Below are positions 36,207 to 48,200 of a stretch of DNA of 64,000 nucleotides, piece after piece. The DNA is from Cyclina sinensis (lineage: Eukaryota > Mollusca > Bivalvia > Venerida > Veneridae), in contig JAAONU010000014.1 in assembly GCA_012932295.1 (NCBI GenBank), positions 40,098,770-40,162,769 on the forward strand, read 5' to 3'. Under the pieces are notes generated by a model. That model worked only from the letters and a program-made list of their open reading frames with translations, did not search any database and was not told the origin of the DNA. Position 1 is the stretch's first letter. Every line of letters begins with the position of its first letter. The position numbers and the translations under genes were made by a program.

Positions 36207-37095
36207 TTATATGCCCTAAGGGGCATGTTATGTTATGGTCCTGGGTGTTCGTCCGTCCGTCCGTTTGCAATTTGGATTCCGGAGGATATCTTGAGTACTC
36301 CTTGGTCTGCAGTCTTTTACCGTCATACAATTATTGCTCACATTGAGTGGATGACCCGTATTGATTTTGGAGTCGGTAACTCAAAGATCAAGGTCACTTA
36401 GCCTTCACATTGAAAACAATTACCGCCATGTAACTTGACAATCATTTGTTATAGAGACTTCAAATTTTATATCATGGTTGCACACACTGATTGGATGACC
36501 CTATTTATTTTGGAGTCAGTATGTCACAGTGACCTAAATGTTTAGAATAATCTACACTCTGTAACTCGACAACAATTTCTTAAAGAGACTTCAAAATTCA
36601 TATAATAATTGCACACATTTAGTGAATGACCCCTATTGATTTTTGGGGTCAGTAGGCCAGAGGTCTGGGTCACAGTGACCTAAGCACTGAAAACTATTTC
36701 CGCTGTAAAACTTTATAACCATTTGTCACACGACTTCAAACTTCCTAGGATGATTACATTACCCCTATACTGTTCGCCGTAAGTACATAAAAATCAAGGT
36801 GACAATCAACTAAACAATCAGTATTTCTGCACTATAACTTGATAACTATGCATCACAGCATGGACATTAGAACTTCTGAAAGACTGACATTTATACACAT
36901 TATAAAACCTTAAACTCAGATATGATAAAGATCTATAAAACTCTAAAATTAAAATCATAAAATGTTAAAAATCAAAACATTATAAATAAAAAAAATCCAA
37001 AATTTAAAGCAAATCATTTAATTTCAAAGCCTAAGGTTTCCTCTTTTATATCACAAATGCATCATATTTAGAAAAAACACCCTTCGGGCATATAA
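36207..37095. mobile_element. TIR element of the 'gccctaaggggc' type
   Basis: The left end 'cttatatgccctaaggggca' is mirrored by the right end 'acccttcgggcatataatgc', giving imperfect ~17-bp terminal inverted repeats. Just inside the left end is 'gtccgtccgtccg'. Internally, 'tttggagtcagta/ggtca..gtgacctaa' motifs with 'gactggatgaccc' style words recur near 36345, 36490 and 36630, a loose ~145-bp tandem. No protein coding. Confidence 0.6.
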
Positions 37096-37264
37096 TGCTC
37101 CGCCCATCGGTGCTCTTGTTATCTGTAGTTGCAAGGGATAGACAATGTGTTTCATGCTGGATAGTTATCGTTTGCAAGCAGAAATAAATGGCAGTATGTC
37201 ACATAATCCATATGCATGTAATTCATGCAAACAGGATCCTCGTTTGCCTCACTGCAGGTAAAGG

Positions 37265-38283
37265 AACAAGAGTGCCAAGATGGCTCTAAAGCGTTCACCT
37301 GAGTATAACTGCTCAGATACAGGTGTTACGTAATCAAAGTAATAAATAAATAACTAAACAAGCCGTATAATTTGAAAAATATTGATAGAGACCCACTAGG
37401 TTATGTTTCAAACAAGATTTAAAGTGTCAGCCTAATTGATATATTTTGTATGTCTTTATAAGTCTATGTCAAACATCATATCCAAAGAAAAAGGCTAAAT
37501 TGACCTCTGGGGCAAAGTATCTGCAAACAATCTGGGTAGAGGGTTACTAGGTATTATTTGATGCAAAAATGCAGAGTTCTGAGTCTTTTTGTTTCATAAA
37601 AGAAGAGTTATTTAAAGATGTCTTTATACTTTAAGGGACTCTTTTATCCTAAACATCTATGCAAAACATGTTATCCCTCGGGCGGGGTCAAAATTGAATT
37701 CATGGACATAATTTTAACATTCTTGATAGAGGTCTTCTAGGTAATGTGACACGCAAAAATTCAAAAGTCGTAACTTTGCGGGTTTTGACAAGAAGATTTT
37801 TGAAGGGTTTGTCTATACAAGTTGTTGTTATCTGACACCCTGAGCGGAGCCGATAAATAACCAAAATTGGAAATTTTCACCAGGTTATGGATTCATATAA
37901 AATAATTTTGAATTTAAAACAGTTGACTCACGCGCAGATGACATAATTTGAATACATTTGCCAGAGGTCCCCTCGGCAATGCTACACACTAAATCTCTGA
38001 GATCTTGGGCCGGTGGTTTTAAAGGAGAAGCTTTTTGTACGTTTTTCATTATTGTTGCCATAGCAAGCAGAGTTCTTCATGCCATGAAATTCTTTGAACA
38101 ACTTTGATTGGGCTTTCTTAAAGAAACAATCCTGACAAGTTTCATCAGCTTTGCGGGTTGGTTTAAGTGATATTGTTTAAAGCAAAAATTTGACGACGGA
38201 TGACGCACTGACTTACGACGGACATATGGCGATAAAAAATGTTCACATCAAGCACATTTCGCTCAGATGAGCAAGAAATGATA
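37265..38283. repeat. Interspersed element, ~1 kb
   Basis: Begins 'aagagtgccaagatggctct' and 'aagcgttcacctgagta' and ends 'cgctcagatgagcaag', a weak inverted pair (TCACCTGAG/CTCAGATGA). Internal ~180-bp degenerate repeats ('aaacat..atccctcgggcggggtcaaa' type, 'gaggtcttctaggtaatg') are present. Its right third matches 24491-24815. I recall sequences of this kind as abundant in bivalve genomes but could not check. Confidence 0.6.
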
Positions 38284-38329
38284 TCCTTGTTTGTCTAGAT
38301 GTCCAGAAGAATTGCCTCTGGGTTATTTT

Positions 38330-38610
38330 CATTATCTGTTGAATATGTATTAGCTATATCTGATTTGCAACTGACAACATGTCATATTGAACCTAGAGAA
38401 AGTAGTTCTCAAAGAATTTACTAAAGCAACTTTGTGTCAAATTAAAATCAGTTTAAGTAACAAAGTCAAACTGAGAAAGTTTTAGTACCTTTTGCAATGC
38501 ATTTTACATTAAGCACTATCACTACATTGACTTCCTTTGTTCACAACCTCAGCTAACGCTCCTCTGTTCTGACAATGTAAGGGTTTTGTGCAATGGACTA
38601 TTAGATAATT
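38330..38610 (-). pseudogene. Relic of a small internal exon and its intron
   Basis: Aligns with 48410-48640, the region holding the exon that encodes DVMKFCTSQAKLQ in the 45-50 kb gene. Shared words: 'gcaactttgtgtcaaat' (there 'gcaacattgtgtcaaat'), 'ttcctttgttcacaacc' (there 'ttctttgtttacaact'), and 'aatgtaagggttttgtgcaa' (there 'aatgtaaaggttctgtgcaa'). The donor and second half of the exon are degraded, so a second ancestral gene copy once lay here. Confidence 0.65.
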
Positions 38611-39749
38611 GATAATTAGATCGCAGACATTTTGAATATCACGTGATCTATCCGCCAAAAGTAAGGTCTGCTTTTATCTTGATACGGTGCTTAAGGTCCG
38701 TATATTCTTAAGTTCCGAAGCCCACTTGGACGTTACAGACTGCTTTATTCATTGGCGATATGGCGTGAATTTTCTTCAGAAATAAGAGCATTTAGCTGTA
38801 TTACTAGTAATATTTTGGATGTCTTATTCCTGACTTTAAACAAATGATTAACCATGTGTTAATTTAGTTTCCTACATCTGGTAGTTATGCAAAAAATCGA
38901 AAGCAAGGGACTCGGGGAAAATCAGAAAAAAAACATTGAAAAAAGATGTACAGTTACACACTTAACACTGCTGTTCTTACATTGTTCTGTAATTCATTGT
39001 TCTGTAAATCTTGTCTGAGACATAAGAAGCTCATTCTCTCATTTCTTTTTATACAAGTGTGTTACACATTCATAAATATGGCTCCAGACTGTACAAGTTG
39101 GAAGCTTTAGTTGTGCCAAATACACTTTGCAAACACCCTTTTCCTTTTCAAAAGTTGAAACTATCATTTCAATCATTTGAACAACTGTGAAAAATGACAA
39201 AAGTTATTTTAAACATCACGCTCAACAACTGCATGCTAACTCTGTTTCAATCAAAACCACCTGTGTGATTTTTTTAATGCTGTTTCAAAGAATACTTGAC
39301 AATCAATGTTTATTTACTTTTCTTATGGCAATGCATTACATATGACAAACATATATTTTCAAACAGTACAGTAAATATATCAACAAATAAACATAGTTTC
39401 AAACATTACTTTAAATACATCAAAATACGAACATATTAATCAAAGTTTATCAAAAGTGATGCAGATATTGAAGAATTAATATTAAATGCATTTTCAGACT
39501 GTAAAAATTTTGATCATTTGCAGAAAGAGTTATTCAAATATTTATGTATTCAACGTATATAACATTTTCCGAAGTTGACATAATGCCAGAACTTGTGAAT
39601 GAGCAATGGAGGGTGCATTATTAAGCCCTCCTTCTGTCTTCTGTGGTGCACTTTGCTGTATGGAATGTCGAGAGGTACATGCATTTTTTAATCAGTGTTT
39701 CTTGCAAAAGTATGTACTTTTTATGTACTTTTTTACGGTAAGAATGGAT
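38611..39749. other. Non-coding
   Basis: No gene or recognised repeat. Confidence 0.4.
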
Positions 39750-40350
39750 CTTTGAAAATAGAATATGCTTAATTATGGACTCAGGGTGTCATCTCGAAAT
39801 GATCTTGTAATACCAAAATTCAAGACAAACTATTACAAAGACCCGTTTTCGTACTATAGTGCCCAAATTTGGAATGCTGTTCCTACATCTATTCGTTTGA
39901 CTCCAACTCTTAGCTCATTTAAATACAGATACAAGCATCATTTATTGCAATCAACAATATTGGATGACAAATAAGATATTTGATATTACCATGTTTATGT
40001 ATATTTGCGTGAATGAAATGTTTAACTGATATATTATGAATTTGCACTACTAAATCATTGCATTTTGCTGACACCACTTTGCCGTATATATTGGTTTAGG
40101 TTTAAGCGGGAAAGGTCTATTGTTAATTGATATTACGTAATGAATATAATTTTGAGTATCTGTCGATGTGTACTGTTTATGTGTGGATCTTAAATGCATA
40201 TATTACATGTTTATATGTTTTATGTTATATGTTTAGTCTATTGTTTAAGAAGGCCATATTGTAAATAAGGTCTATGTAAGTTTCATGTATAACCTTAATA
40301 TGTCACCTTCTTTAAATAAAGATATTATTATCATTATTATTAATGTTATT
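39750..40350 (+). mobile_element. LINE 3' fragment (reverse transcriptase tail)
   Basis: The frame 39765-39974 reads YYKDPFSYYSAQIWNAVPTS followed by IRLTPTLSSFKYRYKHHLL. This is the usual C-terminal end of non-LTR retrotransposon polyproteins. About 340 bp of 3' sequence follow and end in 'aaataaagatattattatca' with ATT repeats, as expected for a LINE tail. It is 5' truncated; the rest of the polyprotein is missing. Confidence 0.75.
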
Positions 40351-43345
40351 GATATGTGTCTGATTTTCTAACATACAATACCAGCACAACATTTATCAAA
40401 AATGGGACCTTTTCTACGCTCCGCATAATAACACTATTTCTATCAGTAGACCCTAAATTGCGTACGTAGGGGAGGTAATCAGGGAGGTATTTTTTTCTGG
40501 AATAGTCTATTTCTCAGTCTGAAGTTTTGCTTGATTTTTGGGACCAATTTTGTTTTGTGTATGTAAGGGAATTGACCTTTAAACGGATACGATGATGCGT
40601 TTCGTTTACCTACTTATCTCCATCTGTAAACCAGAATCATAAAAATTCTTATAAAAGTGACTTTGTTGACGCTAAACATGTCAAAGTAAAATCTGAGATT
40701 GGCGACTACACCAGTCAGTAACAAGGAAGTGTAAACAAAGAAGACGAATATGGAACGGCTGCAACCTTTGACCCGATGGTGAGGCAACTCGTTTCATATG
40801 AAATGCTTCTCTTTGATTTTGAAACTATATTGGCGCCATCTTTTTAAAAGAGAAATGTGATCATCATGAAGCTGTAACAGCCTGGAAGATGCGTTGCATG
40901 TGTTGAGAGAACACATACTAAAAACAACGTGCGCTACACTGTTAGTACCTCAACTAAAGGATTTGGATACATAAATGACTCCATAGTATCCTTTGAAAAT
41001 TTTCGACACAAACATTTGCTTAACAAATTCGCCGAATGTTTCCTTCAACCCCGATCTTCGAACAACTCTCCCCAAAAAAGAAGTGTATCATTATCATCAA
41101 ATTTCATCGAGCAATTTTTTATCTAGTTCCATCAGTTTTAGTTAGAACATTCACATATGACAACTAAATATGTACCCAACTTTTTCCTTAGAAGAAAATA
41201 AATTTTATAAATAAAAATAGTAATTGATTTTGATAATCTACTTTATGTTCAAAGGCATTCATTTCTTTAAAATAATGTCCAAACTGCTGTATAGAAAACG
41301 CTTGTTGTCTACTTTTTCGATCCATCATATAACAAAGACACTACCCTTTCTGACATCAGTTCTTTTTAATGGAAACTTAAAAGAAAAATAATTCAAATTA
41401 TTACAGAATTATTTTGTCAGAATTTGGGTCACCAGCTAGTGTATTTATCTAAAACAAATAGAAGCATTGTCCAAATTTTTGAGAAAGGAAATTGGTATGT
41501 GGTTTTAACTTGATAAAGTTCTTTGTAAGCAAAATATAGAGAATAACAGGTTAGTGTCTTAATTGAGAAAGTTTATCTGGCAAGGCGTAGGAATTTATCC
41601 GGTGAGACTGTCGCATCTAAACATTTAGAAATAATTTACTAAAAAAATTGAAAACCTATCTGTAAAGTGTTTCAAATAAGGTTAAAGTCAAGGTCATCCG
41701 CCAGGGGTACATATACACAAAAATAGTTCCAAAGTTTCAATATTTGTTTTCCTAAAATGATGACTACATTGTAAGATCTACATATTGAAATATTTAATTT
41801 TTATTCAAGTTGTCTGTGTTTCAAACTACAACAATGCGCGGATAGCGACCGCCATATCTGGTGTTTCGTTGAAAAAATAGTCCGCCACGTATCATGTGCT
41901 GTATAAGCAAAATTTATACGCCACCCCTTTATCGCGTTGAATATGAAATTATTGACAAGATAATAAAGATATATAACCTACTGATGGTCACTTTTCTTTT
42001 ATCTGACCTTGAAACCTCACGTTTTTAATTCAGCTGCTCTGTATTTATTGACCTTAAGTTTCTAGTCTGCAATTGGGTAATATTTGGCACAATTGATCAA
42101 CTAGGCGTATATGTGTAACATAAATATCAAGAAACAACGACGGTCACAGCAAACATTGCGTCCAGATGACAAGTTCCATATCTATATCTATATATCATAC
42201 TGTCAGTTAGTTTATTCATTTATCAAATGAATAAGATAAGTTTAAAAAAAGATAACGTTTGTTTCATTTTCCGGATGATTAATTTATATTTTGAAGACGT
42301 TTTGCTCCCAGAGGCTTTGATAGGATTCTCAAAAATGTACTGGACAGGGCCTCTACATAGAAGTACTGCGATTTTGTTTTGAATAAGTCAAGGAACAAGG
42401 CAACATTAGAAAATATCAATAGAAGTGAGATATATTGGAGAAAAAAATATTTATAAAGCAGTATGCAATTAATTGCCCTTTGCCTTTCCTAAACTTTTCA
42501 AATGATGCAGCTATCAGAAAGCAGACACTATTAATTCATGCAGATTTAATCAAAGAGAAAAATACAAAACAAAAACTTAATCTTTAAATGATCTATAGTA
42601 GCCATGTATTTTATGATTTATACTAAAAACAAATTCTCACATATAAACAGAACATTCCTCTATTAACTCAAACTGTATTACTGTTAAGCATCAATAATGT
42701 TTACCAAAGTTGTGAAAGAGCATAATTAATAAAATATTCATAGAAATTGTTAAAAAAAGAAAAGTTAAAACCACATTATAAAAGAAAAAAAAACAGAAAA
42801 AAAAACATAATTATACGATAAGCTATTACCCTTTTCATTACAAATGAAATTATTTTGATCCAGGCTTAATCATCAAAGGCAAACTGATCATAGTAAAGAC
42901 TTCGCGGAATGAAAAAACGATGACGATGATGTCTGTCCTAGAATATCAGAATGTATTTTCTTACTTACTAGTCAGAAAAATCCGAAAATGTTACTAAAAA
43001 TATCTCACAATGGCTTTAGAATGCGAACTACTTTTTGTATCATATCAGTCACTTTCGAGCGTTGACATTTTAAATTTATCTGTGTTTACAAATCACATGT
43101 TCTCTAATTAATTTGCATTTAAATAACTTTAATCCATCAACTTTACCCATTCCTGATGTTTAAACCTACGTAATATGTTTATTTTTAATCCATCTTTACT
43201 TGAATCGGTGAAACGTGTCTCCGCCATGTTAAATATTGTGTATTGGAAATTTGGTTGTTATGCGATTCACAGGCGTGAATACCCATAAAAATAGTTCGAA
43301 ATATTTTTGCGTTTGCTCCATGAGTGAGTTAGTGAGAAAAATAAT
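40351..43345. other. Non-coding
   Basis: About 3 kb, AT-rich. The 65-codon frame at 40929-41126 has no recognisable features. No RNA gene or repeat was identified. Confidence 0.45.
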
Positions 43346-43447
43346 CAATCATTGGGCGTGGTTGAAGATCAGGATATCCAAACCCTCGGGTGAAACCGCT
43401 ACCCTCGGGGTTGGATATCACGATCTTCGATCACCCCAAATGATAGA
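43346..43447. repeat. Foldback element, ~45-bp arms
   Basis: The left arm 'atcattgggcgtggttgaag' with 'atcaggatatccaaaccctc' pairs with the right arm 'cctcggggttggatatcacg' with 'atcttcgatcaccccaaatg'. The loop is about 15 bp ('gtgaaaccgctac'). The plus-strand open frame through it (43236-43499) is a product of this structure. Confidence 0.75.
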
Positions 43448-45273
43448 TTCTATTAGTATTGCAGGAAAAAAACACTGGAATGAGGACTTGGTCATTTAAT
43501 AAGGATTGAAAGGAAAGACAAGGTATTTTTCGATACCAAATTATCGCGCTAATCCTACTAGGGCCATTACATTAAAAAACACACAGCAAACGACACAACA
43601 CAATATATGAACTTTTATATATAAAGAATGGTATATTACATTCGCTACATGTACATCATTTCCTATTACACTACACAGGTGATCACTGTAAGTGTGAAAC
43701 GCAGATAAGGTAACATATCATAATTCAAAATGAAACAAAGCAGAAAACTCTTTTGTTGTTTCCTTAGTAAATGATTTCATGGGCAAAGATTGAAATCTGA
43801 TATCCTTTGAGGTGATTCAAATAATATATGAAATAGAAGAAAACAACGTTTTGCTTTACAATAATATTATTGCTGCAATTTGAGCAAAATTACAAAAATT
43901 ACATGTTTTACAAAGTTAAAATGGAAGACATTCCAATTCAACCAATTTTGTCTAAACCTATTCTGAAACAATAACAGGTTTCTGTATGATAGACTTATTG
44001 TAACAAAAAACAAACCAATTTCTCAACAAAAATGGACAAATGAGATAAATCCTGTTAACTTTGATTGGCAAAAGATTTATAGCTTACATTTTAAAGTTAC
44101 CACAGACTTAAAACTGCTCTGGCTACAGTACAGAATCAATCTCAGATTTTTAAGGACAAATCATTTTTGTTTCAAAATAGCTAATATTGATGATAATCAG
44201 TGTCCCTTCTCAATTAATACAGGGACAAACTTGGAAATCAGTTATTGCCAAATGTACTTAATATTATACTTATCACGTGTAAATTGTATATGTATGCATG
44301 TAAAATGAAACAACAAAAAACATTGTGCCAAATATGTGAAGAGGACTGTAATCTCCTTATTTAAAGGAAACAAGTATATCGCAGTTAAGACAATGAATTT
44401 GCATGATTTTGGAAAATCAATGGAGAGATTTTCTTTCCTTGGTAATTTGTTCTTTTTTATTAAATGCTCTTTTTATATTAACTTTTATGCTTTAAACGTC
44501 ATATACTGAAAACTGAATTCATCATTTGAACCATATGAAGAGCTAGAAGGAAGAATGGTTAAAATTATCCACTCTCTCCGATAACACCCCCTCCCAAATG
44601 TTGAAAATTGACGCACTGAACTTAGTTGCATTTTTTATCCTTTTTCTATTATTTGTTTACCTAGAAACAGCAAATACTGCAATTATTTTCTTTTTTTTTC
44701 CTAAGGTTCTTCTATGGATTATTAAAAGCTAGACTTTATATTGTTAGTATTTTTTATTTTATTTTTATTTATCTATAAGTTTGTTTTAATAAAATGTGAA
44801 CATATATTATCTATCTGTATGACACTTAATCAATTAAATCATGCAGTGTAATGTTACTATATACTGCTTTAGGGATGATGCATGTGAATTTATACGATGA
44901 AGTCTCTGGAAATACAATAGAAATTACAAAAAAATGGAACTATGTTGCTTGTCCTCTTGACATACGTTTTACGGTAAGACCAATAGTAGGGTCAGTGAGA
45001 TGAATCTAGTTACCTACATATGAAGTATTTTCGTATACATTAAGCTTTAAAGCTCATAAACTATAAGAGAATGGTTAAGGAAGATTTAAAACCGTCTAAA
45101 ATCTTAGCATTTCTAGCCATGATTTTCTACCTTCCAAAAGAAAATCGAAAGTAGTTTTGTCGCAATCCTTTAACTAACTAAATGACTTAAAAGTAACTAG
45201 ACTACACCATTTTTCCACAAAAGTAGTCATTTAGATGTAATTCTTTCAAAGCGCTTCCCAAAAGTGAATGGGT
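43448..45273. other. Non-coding, 3' flank of the minus-strand gene
   Basis: AT-rich, no supported exon. It includes the 3' flank of the gene ending at 45274. Confidence 0.45.
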
Positions 45274-48200
45274 TTAGCAATATAAACTTCTTTTATGTTC
45301 TCTCTGTCGGCATTTCATGTAGACTTCATAACCAAGACGATCTATTGCTTTCGAATATTCACGACGATCAACATAATGAAAATAAATTTTCATTTCCTCT
45401 CGTGTTGGACTCATTTCAACTTTTGAAGCTAGCTCACGAGCATAGGGTCGTGTGCCAGCTGAACTGGTTGTCACAATAGTTTCCGTATCAAATGCTTCTG
45501 TAGACCTGTCCAGGCAATCGCTCTTTCCTTGTGCCACGCCCTTTACCAGAATAGGACCAGACTCGTGTAGCAGCAACGCTGGCCAAACGACAAACTGAAT
45601 AAGACGCCCAGTGCGAGTGTAAGGCCTGTACATTTCTGTTTCCAGTACAACCCCTTTCAGAGGTATTTGGCTGAGAACAATTGGAGGATCTTGAATCTGT
45701 ATTTGAAATAACGACCTTATCAAAAATGCCATTTTATTCGAGAAAAATAATGATAAATAAAATCATGAGAATCGCACAGAAAAGAAACATTTAACAATAG
45801 GCAGTTATCACAAATACACTATTGATCATAGCCTTCTACATTAGGGGGAAAACATACTCTTTCCGCCAGTCACAGCTTTTTGATAATACCTCAACACTTT
45901 CTAGATAAGAATAGCAATTAGAATTCTCATTAAAATTGAGTGAGAGATATTTAAAAATTCAAAGGTAAAGTCGTAAGAATAGATCCGTAATGTCCGTAAT
46001 TTCTAATTTCAAATGTGTCAACAAAAATAAAGATTGGCATATTCATTGGATGAACGACACACCTGTTAAATAACAAATAAATAATGCACTTTGTAGTGAT
46101 CATTTATTCTGATGCGTACAGAAAACACATGTGGCCATATCTATTTTAAATGACACAAGAATACCTACAGCCATAATCCAACAGATCTCAAAGCACTCTT
46201 TTACAAATGGTTTGATTTCCATCGCATGTTTGAGAGTTTTATCTCTGGACTTTCGTAGATGATCAATATATTCCTGAAAAAGTGACAAGCCGGATTCGTT
46301 TTTTTGGATAAACACTTCATCTAGTATGAAGAAAATGTTTGTTCAACGTCAAGAATGCATAAAATGCGGCCTCCGAAATTACGACTCAAAACCGTTTACT
46401 GTGTATGAAGATATACTTAAAATTATATCTCGAACCATCAAACATCCAGGTTGAAAAGCAAGTCTGTCTCGACAGTCAGTTTCTGTGTTCAAAATGTGTA
46501 CTTTAAAAACGTTTTACCTGATATAAGTTTTGCGTTGCAGTAGTGGACAATGCTCTCCTAACATCTTTCAACTGTTTTGTTACGTTGTCATGAATGTTAT
46601 CACCCTGTAGCATTTGAATATTATATTAAATTCATTTCTGATATTCGTTTCTTCGTTTTCGATTCTTGTCAAAAAGTAAAGGAAATTACAAAAGACATCA
46701 TAATTACAACACTTCCTTGCATTTGAAAACTTGTGATAAATATACATTTCTTTCGTTGAGATAAATCCTATACTTAACAATTTTCTTTACATCAATACAA
46801 TATAATACAATACAAAATTTTATTTAAAGTCGGTGTACAAGAACAGTTAAACATTAGCGGTGTATCGCTACTGGCCGATTGATCGCATAAGGATAACATG
46901 TGGTTTTCAGTATTATTTCGTACTGCAACTCATAGATGGACTTTTTTAGTTCTCAAAATAAAATTTCAAGAATTTAACAACAAAACGATTCAAAACATCT
47001 TAGCGGGGGCAGTTCAAGGGAATTGTGGAATCTAAACATTCAAGATAAAGAAGAGATAGTATTGAGTATAATATAGAAATAATTTTATGTGAATATCTGT
47101 TGAAATTATTGACAGCTGACCAATTATGCAGTGATATGATGAGTTCGACTCTATGGACATACGTCCCTGACTGAGAGTGCTGAACGGGTACTTTTTCAAA
47201 CTTAGTAGATTCTGTTATCTTTATAAAAATGCATTTCCCCAACCATACCTCATACTCACGATAATAGTGTACAAGATGATTTCATACTTGCAATGACGTT
47301 GCATTGTGTGTTCATGTTTTGTACATTAAACTGGAGGATATGAACATGATGCGGGTTTTTATGTTATAAATAATCAGAAGTTTGCAGTGCAGGTATCTAA
47401 GCTTAGAATTATGACTTTTTTTTTCAAGGAGCAGCTGAGGCGTCGGACAAAATATTCAATTAATATCAATATTAAATAAGTTATTTTATTTTATGCCTAC
47501 CAATGAAATATAGGGAAATATCAGTGAGATAAAAGTGATAATACACTGTTTTGAATAAGTTAATTACCATTTTGATAATACACTGTTTGTGCCGGAACTA
47601 CTGCTTGATGAAACTTCAGGAATTTCCCCACCACAAGAGAATCCGCTGTATTTCAGACTGTGACAGCGAGTGAAATTTATTTACCTTGTTAAATCCAATT
47701 ATAATATTGAATTCCTGAGCCTAACTAGTTGTGAACAATGATGAAATTCGCCATAAATTATTTAAAATGTCTGATTTGTTTACATAACTCACATGGACAA
47801 TATCCAATATGGCCGACTTTCAATTCAATTGATTGAATATTACTCGGTATTAATCCGCTTTTATAATTAAAGTATGTATGGCAAAAATTCAATAAATATT
47901 GATAAACTGTGTAGAGAAAAATAAATGTTATTTGATGAAAGTGTATTCAGTTTATTTCAGCAGAAGTAAAGTTATCATATGTATTGGAGATTGTCTGCAC
48001 TTTTTTTTGTGCGGAGTAACCAAAGTACGCATTAACTGATTTGGGGCTAACCATGGGGAATTTATTGAAGGCCCTGATTAAAAATATCATAAAAAAACCC
48101 ATTTTTGACGTGTTGGCATAAAATAAAAAGAAAATTTGTTTGTTTTTAGTGGAAGATGGGAATTTATTTCATCTCGTGAACACCATATCTTGATATTTTC

